A stretch of 5,792 nucleotides of DNA from Actinomycetota bacterium (lineage in GTDB: Bacteria > Actinomycetota > Humimicrobiia > Humimicrobiales > Humimicrobiaceae). The DNA lies in assembly GCA_018399435.1 (NCBI GenBank), contig JAGYOJ010000104.1, positions 1 through 5,792 of the forward strand, read 5' to 3'. The notes beneath the pieces were generated by a model. The model searched no databases, had not been told where the DNA came from, and saw only the letters and a list, made by a program, of their open reading frames with translations. Shown piece after piece: positions 1 to 5,792 of this stretch. The number at the start of each line of letters is the position of its first letter. Position 1 is the stretch's first letter. The position numbers and the translations under genes are program-made.

Positions 1-1
1 T

Positions 2-1477
2 TATAAAATCTTTGAAAACCCTTTAATAAGGCTGGAAACATTATCTTTTATATTCTTTGTAATACTCACTATTTTTTCAGCTGCCCTTATAGCATTAGCC
101 TTAAATACAAGGCTTAAAAAAATATTTCTAGCTTCTTTAATACCCCTGCTGGTTTTGGACTTGTTTGTATTTGGCATTAATTATAATACAACCTCGGACC
201 CCGGCCAGGTCTATTTTAAAACCCCTTCCATTGAATATATAGAACAGGACGAAGAATTGTCTAGGAATTTAGGCATAATGGGGGGAACCTTTAACCCTAA
301 TTCCATGTGGATGTTTGACATGCAGGATATAGCAGGTTATGATCCCGTAATACCCCTTGATTACACCAGGTTCTGGGCTGCATTCCAGGGAAATGACAAG
401 GTAAGGCCTAATGGCAAGGTTGGAGCAGATAAGATGTATGCAAACTTTTTAAAGCTCACAAATACCAAGTACATAACAAGCTATGCATTTATAGAAGAGA
501 TGGGCTATTTTGTTAATAATTTTGATAAAAATTTAAATGATGAGAGCAGGGAAAACTCCCAGATAATAATCTGGAATTTCATGGAGCACATAGTGCCTAC
601 TATAGTGGTTCCCCCGGACTCTAAAATGGAATTTGACTATTTTATAGAGGATAACCGGGAGCTTGTCCTCTATAATGCACTGCATCCAAGCCACTGGAAT
701 GAAGAATCGGGGGATGGGGTAATATATAAAATATATATTGAATATAATGGAAATAAGGAATTATTATTTGAACAAGACGTAAACCCAAACCAAAAAGACA
801 AAGATAAGAGATGGTTTGAGCAAAGGATAGACTTAAGAAAATACGGCCAAAAGGAAGCAAAACTTATATTTGAAACAAATAGCAAACAAACAACTGAAAA
901 TGATGTGCCGGGATGGGGAAACCCCAGAATAATACCAAAGGACAGCCTCGGCCTTGGAAACTTAATGCTCCAGTACAATAAGGAAGCAAAAATATACAGG
1001 AATTATTTTTACCTTCCCAGGGTTTTTATAGTATCAAATACTAAATCTTTTGGAAGCGATGAAGATATTTTAGCTTATCTAGTTGCAAACCATAATCTTG
1101 ACTTGGAAAATATAGCCTATCTTACTAATGGAGAAAACTTAAATGGAGATGTAGACTACGAGCTTAATATAACAGAATACTCAGATAATTATGTAAATAT
1201 AGAAGCCGATGTTGACGCCACTTCTTACCTCATATTATTAGACAGGTATGACAAAGACTGGAAAGCTTATGTAGACGGAAAGAAAACAGAAATTTATAAA
1301 GCTAATTACATGTTCAGGGCAATAAAACTTGAAAAGGGAAGCCATATAATCAAATTCAAGTATGAACCCACATGGTTTTATTACATGGTAATAATCTCAC
1401 TTGCTGCTTTGATTATTTGTATTTTAGCCTGTATAGTTATTTACCGTAGGGAAAAAAGGAAAAGGATAGATGGCTAA
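2..1477 (+). CDS. YfhO-family membrane protein, C-terminal part (5' truncated by window edge)
   Basis: The reading frame is open from base 2 with no stop before the TAA at 1475-1477, so 491 residues are visible and the true start lies upstream. A TTG at 155 is an internal leucine codon, not a credible start. Visible residues about 13-36 and 41-58 are hydrophobic helices. Then comes a large outer domain with YfhO-like landmarks: GYDPVIPLDY (visible 112-121), LTNTKYITS (152-160) and LPRVFIV (338-344). The closing block has DRYDKDWKAYVDG (414-426), a KGSH turn and YEPTWFYY, followed by a last helix at 459-481 and a basic tail RREKRKR. This C-terminal arrangement is characteristic of YfhO proteins, GT-C-like membrane proteins; Bacillus YfhO is implicated in sugar decoration of lipoteichoic acid. 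Residues about 189-313 look like an inserted jelly-roll domain (HPSHW, GDGV, DLRKYG, GWGNP). Family assignment is firm; the acceptor and sugar are unknown. It heads an operon with the next two genes. Confidence 0.82.
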   Translation, partial: YKIFENPLIRLETLSFIFFVILTIFSAALIALALNTRLKKIFLASLIPLLVLDLFVFGINYNTTSDPGQVYFKTPSIEYIEQDEELSRNLGIMGGTFNPNSMWMFDMQDIAGYDPVIPLDYTRFWAAFQGNDKVRPNGKVGADKMYANFLKLTNTKYITSYAFIEEMGYFVNNFDKNLNDESRENSQIIIWNFMEHIVPTIVVPPDSKMEFDYFIEDNRELVLYNALHPSHWNEESGDGVIYKIYIEYNGNKELLFEQDVNPNQKDKDKRWFEQRIDLRKYGQKEAKLIFETNSKQTTENDVPGWGNPRIIPKDSLGLGNLMLQYNKEAKIYRNYFYLPRVFIVSNTKSFGSDEDILAYLVANHNLDLENIAYLTNGENLNGDVDYELNITEYSDNYVNIEADVDATSYLILLDRYDKDWKAYVDGKKTEIYKANYMFRAIKLEKGSHIIKFKYEPTWFYYMVIISLAALIICILACIVIYRREKRKRIDG

Positions 1478-2852
1478 TATAAAAAGAAGCTTGCATAAAT
1501 TTTATTTAAGCTGGTATCCAAAAGAGTTAAAAAAAGATTTACATTCCAGAAATATCTTTAACAGGATAATTCTAGTGGGGATACTGATAAGATTCATTTT
1601 CATGCCCTTTACCGCGCATAATGATTTTTTATCTGAACATGTAAGGGTTTTTCAAATAGCAGAAGGCATAAATTTTTATCCCAGTTTTTTCCAATTCGTA
1701 GCGCATTATATTGATGCAATTTTTATGAAAATATTTTTGCCTTTTATACCAAATGCTGCTGAAGTCTTTGTTCCCTTAGAAAGCGGCAGCACAACCATTG
1801 AAATTGCCAATTACATGAATTTTGTAGGCACCGACTATATTTTCAGGACCCTTTTTATGCTAAAAATCCCTTACCTTATAGTAGAGCTAATTACACTTTT
1901 TCTACTAATCCATTTACTGAAAAACAGGCAAAACATATTGCAGGTTACAAAATTTTTAATGATAAATCCGGTAACCATTTATGCAGTTTATATATTTGGC
2001 CGTTACGAGATATATGTTTTCCTGCTTTTAATGCTAAGCTTGTATTTTGCAGTAAAAAGGAACAATTATTATTTATGTGGAATATTCTTAGGCTTATCCA
2101 TTGTAGGAAGGGCATATACTATTTTCCTTTTGCCCATATTTTTGATGCTGCTTCCCAGAAAAATAAAAAACAGGATAATACTTTTAGTATTTAGCGCAAT
2201 ACCCATAGCAGCAGTTTATATTTTCAGCAGGATTTACAGCATAACAAAATCAATGAAAGTATTGTCGGGAGAAAGCCAGTTTATAAGGTTCTTATTTGAT
2301 TATTCACTGATTGCCTTGGGAGGGTTTAAAATCCAGCTATTTACGTTTAGCTATGTATTGTTTTTAGTTTTAATATTTTACCTGACTTTTAAAAACAAGG
2401 TTAATAATATTGGCTCTACATATTTAATTTTTGGCCAATCTAAATTTTATACCGTTTCTTTTTTTAGCTTATTGTTTTTCTTAATATTTTACCTTACCAC
2501 TCCATCTGCTGCCCAATGGTTTAACTGGTTTATACCATTTGCAGCAATAGTTATAGCAAGAAAGCCAAAATACTTGCCCCTCTTCTATATTTTTATAGGC
2601 TCCTGGTTCCTATTCTGGCTGTTTAACTCAGACATAGGGGTATTTACGCCTTACCTGTTTGGCCCAATTGATGGCAAGTATTTTCACCAGATTGCAGAAA
2701 ACTTTAAGCTTCATTTGCTTGCCATAAAATTTGGCGATTACATAGAAATAGAATCCTTTATAAATCTTTTCAGGACCCTGTATAGTGCCATTATAATCTG
2801 GATAATGGCAGTGATGGGAAAGGATTTAAGAAAAGAACTAGGAAAGCTGTGA
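1470..2852 (+). CDS. multi-pass membrane protein, probable GT-C type glycosyltransferase
   Basis: This 460-residue protein has about 11-13 hydrophobic segments, beginning near residues 32-48 and ending near 432-450. After the first helix an outer loop carries MPFTAHNDF (45-53). Its His50-Asn51-Asp52 sits where GT-C enzymes keep a catalytic or metal-binding acidic residue. A conserved-looking core follows: KIPYLIVEL (132-140), INPVTIYAVYIFGRYE (165-180) and LCGIFLGLSIVGRAY (202-216). This resembles the K-P-Y, N-P and G-Q/R-x-D/E pattern of PIG-M/GT87-like mannosyltransferases, which use polyprenyl-phosphate sugars. I see no cytoplasmic enzyme domain. The ATG at 1470 lies inside the end of the preceding YfhO-like gene (8-base overlap), with AAGGA at 1456-1460 nine bases upstream, so translational coupling is likely. 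The GT-C assignment is inference from topology and motifs; a polysaccharide transport or polymerase protein is the alternative. Confidence 0.6.
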   Translation: MANIKRSLHKFYLSWYPKELKKDLHSRNIFNRIILVGILIRFIFMPFTAHNDFLSEHVRVFQIAEGINFYPSFFQFVAHYIDAIFMKIFLPFIPNAAEVFVPLESGSTTIEIANYMNFVGTDYIFRTLFMLKIPYLIVELITLFLLIHLLKNRQNILQVTKFLMINPVTIYAVYIFGRYEIYVFLLLMLSLYFAVKRNNYYLCGIFLGLSIVGRAYTIFLLPIFLMLLPRKIKNRIILLVFSAIPIAAVYIFSRIYSITKSMKVLSGESQFIRFLFDYSLIALGGFKIQLFTFSYVLFLVLIFYLTFKNKVNNIGSTYLIFGQSKFYTVSFFSLLFFLIFYLTTPSAAQWFNWFIPFAAIVIARKPKYLPLFYIFIGSWFLFWLFNSDIGVFTPYLFGPIDGKYFHQIAENFKLHLLAIKFGDYIEIESFINLFRTLYSAIIIWIMAVMGKDLRKELGKL

Positions 2853-2853
2853 T

Positions 2854-3117
2854 ATGGAAACTATAAAAAATGCAATAATAAATATAATTATAAGCAGGCC
2901 AATTAATGCCGCGCTTCTTAAAGCTTCTTCTGATTATATATTTTCTTCTGTTTATATTTTTCTGGCAGGCCTGGCTGTAATAGGCATAGTAAATTTAAGT
3001 TTAAAAATAAATAAAAGGAAAAATAGCAAAATAGTTTTAATAAATACAATCCTTTCTGTAATCCTTATACTGGCCATTGCCCTTGCAAATATAATGTTCT
3101 ACTTTATTAGGAATTAA
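2854..3117 (+). CDS. small hypothetical protein with two membrane helices
   Basis: I do not recognise a family. The 87-residue product has a short amphipathic N-terminus (residues 1-27), a hydrophobic helix at about 28-50, a very basic loop KINKRKNSK (51-59) and a second helix at about 62-84 that ends only a few residues before the stop. The positive loop predicts that the loop is cytoplasmic and both ends face outside. The ATG is one base after the TGA of the preceding GT-C-like gene and has AGGA at 2840-2843, ten bases upstream, inside that gene. It is therefore very probably translated as the last gene of the + strand operon. The tight linkage suggests an accessory membrane subunit or a small EamA/flippase-like or pilin-like partner, but nothing in the sequence decides this. 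Its TAA stop shares bases with the stop of the opposing gene. Confidence 0.62.
   Translation: METIKNAIINIIISRPINAALLKASSDYIFSSVYIFLAGLAVIGIVNLSLKINKRKNSKIVLINTILSVILILAIALANIMFYFIRN
3114..3117. other. shared TTAA: overlapping convergent stop codons
   Basis: The palindrome TTAA supplies the TAA stop of the small membrane gene (3115-3117, + strand) and the TAA stop of the SGNH gene (3116-3114, - strand). The two operons therefore overlap by 4 bases tail to tail. There is no intergenic space for a dedicated terminator, and I see no strong GC-rich hairpin with a T-tract within about 50 bases on either side. Confidence 0.85.
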
Positions 3118-4970
3118 TATTTCATGCCATATTTGTTAAGGTGCTCAGAGATTTTCTCAAATGCAATTTTAGCCACAAGCTCATCTCCTGAGCTATTGTA
3201 ATGCAATCCATCGCCAAGGTATTTTTTATAATCCTCAGATATTATCATGGGGCTAAATACATCCACAAAAACCGCATCATGCTCATTTGCCACCTGTTCA
3301 GCAATGTTGTTATATATAGAAAGGTTTGAATTTTTATGGTATGGATGAATGTCTTGGTTAACAGGTCCAGTGGACATAATTACAACTAAAGCCCCTGTAT
3401 TTTTACTTACAGCCTCTACCATTTCGGCCAGGTAATGCCTAAATATCTCAGGGGATGTCCTAAAGTAGCCTGAACCTGAAAAAGTGTCATTGGTCCCATA
3501 ATTAATTATAAAAATAGAAGGATTTCGCCTTAATATGCCGGAATCAATCATCCTATTATAGCCAAGGTCAATAGTTTCACCATTCTGGCCTGCATTTATG
3601 AAATTAAAATTACCGTAAAAATAATTTTCTTCAAAGATGCTTTCAAGGTACTCCACCCAGCCAGTCTGCCTAATTTGTGAATCGCCAAGGGCTATAATAT
3701 CATAAGAATAATCAGATATTACATTATAGGTCACAGCATTAGTTGACAGCCTGTCTCCATTAGAGATAAATGCTGCCTTGTTTTTTATCTTAGCCCCATA
3801 TTTTATGTCCCCATCTACTTTAACCCGGTAATAAAATGAAAATTCTTCACCCGGGCCCAGCTCAAGCATATCCACCCTAAATACCTCATCTTCAATCTCC
3901 CAATTAATATCATAAGCTTCAATGCTGGTTTCAATGAGGGATGTATGCGGGGGTATCGTGTTTTCTAATGTAGCATATTTAAAATTTTTATCTCCGCCAT
4001 TTTTAAGCGATATATCATATCTTATGGTTTCATTTGGGAGAAGGTCTCCGCCATTTTCATCAGATCCGGTTAATCTAAACTCGCTTAATTCGGCATTGCC
4101 TCTACCGGGCTCTTCTTCTCTGAGCATTATTCTGTTTTTCCCATTTGTAATGGCAGGAGAAAAGTCAAGATTGCCAATGCCAGAATTTAATAAGGAGTAA
4201 TTTAGAAAAATATTTTTTTCTAGCCCCACATCCTCCAGCTTTATAACCATTCCAGAGCTGTGCTTGTCCATATATGCATTTTTAGCTTTAAAGCTGCCCT
4301 TAACAAGTGATGCGCCTTCTGGAATTATATTTTCAATAATTATATTTTCCGGGGCCATATTGCCGGTATTTTTAATAAAAAGGGTTACATTTACAATATC
4401 ATTTTCTGCCATAAGCCCGCCGTTTTCATCATTTACCCTAAAATAGGAGCTAGAAAAATCTGTGCTGCTTTCAATTTGAGTATTAAGGCTTGCCTTAAAT
4501 TTTTTATTTATCTTTTGGCCGCCTTTTTTATTGTATTCAATTTCAAAAAAATCATTTGATATAATAGACCCGTCACCTAAAGGGATATCTATTTTTACTG
4601 GATACTCTAAGGTTAAATCCTTTCCTGGTTTAAGAGAGCCAATAAAAAAATAAATTTTACCAGAAGTTTTTTCCATGAGATATTTTATGTTACCGGCTGC
4701 AAGTGTAGTGTTTTCAGGAATCTGGGCAGCAACCAATATGTCGCTCGCAGCTCTTCTTCCTTCATTAGTTATGGTTATAGTATAGTTTAGTGTATCTCCA
4801 GGGGAAGCCTTATCTTTAGAAACCGAAATAAAGTTTTTATCAGGGCTTAAAAAATTAGGGGCATTTACATAATAGGCGTAAAGCAAGGGCGCGCATATTG
4901 CTAGAAATATTACAACTGCCGCTATTATAATAAAAGTTTTTTTCTTAAAAAAATCTTTATTAATTTTCAA
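3114..4970 (-). CDS. membrane-anchored DUF11-repeat protein with C-terminal SGNH/GDSL hydrolase domain
   Basis: Numbering follows the chosen TTG start at 4970 (618 residues). Residues 1-11 are basic (KINKDFFKKK) and precede a membrane helix at about 12-35, so the rest lies outside the cytoplasm. Three DUF11-like beta-sandwich repeats follow, at about 48-165, 175-275 and 297-405, each with the N-x-G signature near 'YTITITNEG', 'VTLFIKNTG' and 'YDISLKNGG'. The SGNH hydrolase domain occupies about 420-618: block I GDSQ (nucleophile Ser431), block II NAGQNGE (Gly461), block III GTND (Asn494) and block V DGLHYN (Asp587, His590), so the catalytic set is complete. Such domains deacylate or, less often, acylate sugars, lipids or peptidoglycan; here a surface polysaccharide is the likely substrate by context. 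An in-frame ATG at 4994 would add 8 residues but has no Shine-Dalgarno, overlaps the upstream epimerase gene by 22 bases and encodes an atypical N-terminus. Confidence 0.85.
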   Translation of the reverse strand: MKINKDFFKKKTFIIIAAVVIFLAICAPLLYAYYVNAPNFLSPDKNFISVSKDKASPGDTLNYTITITNEGRRAASDILVAAQIPENTTLAAGNIKYLMEKTSGKIYFFIGSLKPGKDLTLEYPVKIDIPLGDGSIISNDFFEIEYNKKGGQKINKKFKASLNTQIESSTDFSSSYFRVNDENGGLMAENDIVNVTLFIKNTGNMAPENIIIENIIPEGASLVKGSFKAKNAYMDKHSSGMVIKLEDVGLEKNIFLNYSLLNSGIGNLDFSPAITNGKNRIMLREEEPGRGNAELSEFRLTGSDENGGDLLPNETIRYDISLKNGGDKNFKYATLENTIPPHTSLIETSIEAYDINWEIEDEVFRVDMLELGPGEEFSFYYRVKVDGDIKYGAKIKNKAAFISNGDRLSTNAVTYNVISDYSYDIIALGDSQIRQTGWVEYLESIFEENYFYGNFNFINAGQNGETIDLGYNRMIDSGILRRNPSIFIINYGTNDTFSGSGYFRTSPEIFRHYLAEMVEAVSKNTGALVVIMSTGPVNQDIHPYHKNSNLSIYNNIAEQVANEHDAVFVDVFSPMIISEDYKKYLGDGLHYNSSGDELVAKIAFEKISEHLNKYGMKY

Positions 4971-4972
4971 AT

Positions 4973-5792
4973 TTAGCCCCTTTTGCGGTACCATTTAACG
5001 AATTTTTCAATTCCATTGCTTATGCTAATTTTAGGATTATAGCCCAGAATCTTTTTAGCCTTGCCTATATCAGCAAATGTCCTTTCAACATCTCCAGGCT
5101 GCATGTCCATCTTTTTAATTTTAGCCTTCTTGCCTAATTTTTCTTCAATTAAATTTATTAGCTCTATTAATTTGATTGGATTTGAATCCCCCAAATTTAT
5201 AATCTCATACCCCTTTACTTTTTCCAGGCAGGTTCCGATAGCTTTTGTTATATCATCAATATAGGTGTAATCCCTGCTGGAGCTTCCATCCCCGTACATT
5301 TCAACTGTTTTGTTTTTATCAATTAGCCTTACAAATTTATGTATGGCCATTTCAGGCCTCTGGCTGGGGCCATAAACAGTAAAAAACCTGAGGCAAAAAC
5401 AATCCATGCCATAAAGGCTATGGTAAGTGTGGCAAATAAGCTCCCCACTTTTTTTAGTAGCAGCATAAGGGGATATGGGAAAATCTACATTATCTTCTTC
5501 AGAAAAGGGGATCTTTTTATTGTTTCCATAAACAGAAGAAGAAGATGCAAAAATAAATTTATTTATCTTGCCCTTCATTGAAAGTTCAAGCAAGTTGAGC
5601 GTGCCTCTAATATTTACTTTTTCATAAAGAAGGGGATTGCCTATAGAAGGTCTGACACCTGCCCTTGCTGCAAGATGGACAACTAGGTCAATATTGTGGC
5701 TGGCAAAAATTTTTGCCATGGCAGGATAATCAGTTATATCATTACTGTATAAAATGAAATCTTTATTGCCTAAAAAATTTTCTATATTTTTT
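4973..5792 (-). CDS. NAD-dependent sugar epimerase, UDP-glucuronate/UDP-glucose 4-epimerase type (5' truncated)
   Basis: The frame stays open through the right window edge, so the internal ATG at 5719 is not the start: 24 further in-frame residues precede it, including SNDITDYPAM, a normal continuation of the fold. About 272 of the usual 310-330 residues are visible; the N-terminal Rossmann GxxGxxG lies outside. Counting from the Met at 5719, HLAARAGVRPS is at 15-25, the SSSSVYG substrate and catalytic serine strand at 59-65, the YxxxK catalytic pair is Tyr85/Lys89 (PYAATK), RFFTVYGP at 111-118, and RDYTYIDD at 149-156. INLGDSNPI and MQPGDVERTFAD near the end match the CapI/UDP-glucuronate 4-epimerase branch of extended SDRs. 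It would interconvert UDP-sugars at C4 in the cytoplasm using bound NAD. Whether the substrate is UDP-GlcA, UDP-Glc or UDP-GlcNAc cannot be fixed here. It is the upstream gene of the - strand operon, and its stop is 2 bases before the preferred start of the SGNH gene. Confidence 0.88.
   Translation of the reverse strand, partial: KNIENFLGNKDFILYSNDITDYPAMAKIFASHNIDLVVHLAARAGVRPSIGNPLLYEKVNIRGTLNLLELSMKGKINKFIFASSSSVYGNNKKIPFSEEDNVDFPISPYAATKKSGELICHTYHSLYGMDCFCLRFFTVYGPSQRPEMAIHKFVRLIDKNKTVEMYGDGSSSRDYTYIDDITKAIGTCLEKVKGYEIINLGDSNPIKLIELINLIEEKLGKKAKIKKMDMQPGDVERTFADIGKAKKILGYNPKISISNGIEKFVKWYRKRG
4977..4984 (-). promoter_or_regulatory. Shine-Dalgarno (AAAAGGGG) that supports a TTG start for the SGNH gene
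   Basis: Read on the - strand, AAAAGGGG ends 6 bases before the TTG at 4970-4968. It lies inside the last codons of the upstream epimerase gene, whose TAA is at 4975-4973. The competing ATG at 4994-4992 is preceded by an A/T-rich stretch with no purine-rich core. The arrangement fits stop-start coupled translation of the two genes. Confidence 0.6.

Noticed and set aside
155..157. TTG as the start codon of the YfhO-like gene
   Set aside because: The frame is open to the window edge with hydrophobic helices upstream that continue the protein, and there is no convincing Shine-Dalgarno; this is an internal Leu codon.
642..978. Two antisense open frames (72 and 102 residues) opposite the YfhO-like gene
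   Set aside because: They are low-complexity shadows rich in Ser, Leu, Phe and Ile, overlap each other in different frames, and have no Shine-Dalgarno or domain signal; the + strand frame is a clear family match.
3086..3135. CAAATAT...ATATTTG inverted repeat spanning the convergent junction as a terminator
   Set aside because: The arms are only 7 A/T-rich bases separated by 36 bases, so the hairpin would be weak and is expected by chance in this composition.
3922..4446. Two + strand open frames (92 and 60 residues) opposite the DUF11/SGNH gene
   Set aside because: They arise from the codon bias of the real - strand gene and have no ribosome site or recognisable features.
5061..5581. Two + strand open frames (67 and 80 residues) opposite the epimerase gene
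   Set aside because: They lie wholly inside a well-supported epimerase gene on the other strand and lack coding signals.
5717..5719. ATG as the start codon of the epimerase gene
   Set aside because: The Rossmann nucleotide-binding motif would be missing, and the in-frame upstream residues fit the family (a D-x-x-D-Y element before the HLAA strand).
1..5792. CRISPR array, tRNA/rRNA genes, insertion sequences, riboswitches
   Set aside because: No regularly spaced repeats, cloverleaf-like or rRNA-like stretches, transposase motifs or long untranslated leaders are visible; coding sequence fills essentially the whole window.

Overview
This is a compact, AT-rich bacterial window with five protein-coding genes and almost no intergenic DNA. 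Three genes run on the + strand and two on the - strand, and the two groups converge tail to tail. The gene families are bacterial: a YfhO-type membrane protein, an extended-SDR nucleotide-sugar epimerase, and a DUF11/SGNH surface protein. Purine-rich Shine-Dalgarno sequences also point to bacteria. ATA (Ile) and AGG (Arg) codons are frequent on both strands, so the block looks compositionally uniform, with no sign of a recently transferred insert. The species cannot be named from this window; an uncultured low-GC anaerobe is plausible but only a guess.

Left half, + strand (2-3117). First comes the C-terminal part of a YfhO-family polytopic membrane protein, whose 5' end lies outside the window. 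It carries a large extracytoplasmic region with a probable jelly-roll, carbohydrate-binding-like insert. It overlaps by 8 bases a 460-residue multi-pass protein that resembles a GT-C type (lipid-linked sugar) glycosyltransferase. One base after that gene's stop begins an 87-residue protein with two predicted membrane helices and no recognisable family. The spacing implies one operon.

Right half, - strand (3114-5792). The upstream gene is an NAD-dependent sugar epimerase of the UDP-glucuronate/UDP-glucose 4-epimerase type; its 5' end is cut off by the window edge. It is followed, probably 2 bases after its stop, by a membrane-anchored extracytoplasmic protein with three DUF11-like beta-sandwich repeats and a C-terminal SGNH/GDSL hydrolase domain with all catalytic blocks present. 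The two operons meet at a shared TTAA that supplies a TAA stop to each strand.

Taken together (inference), the window looks like part of a surface-glycan locus: the epimerase supplies a nucleotide sugar in the cytoplasm, the GT-C-like and YfhO-like proteins would transfer sugars from lipid carriers on the outer face of the membrane, and the SGNH protein would remove or add acyl groups on an extracellular polymer. No RNA genes, CRISPR, insertion sequences, promoters or convincing terminators are visible. No stretch over 300 bases lacks a gene.
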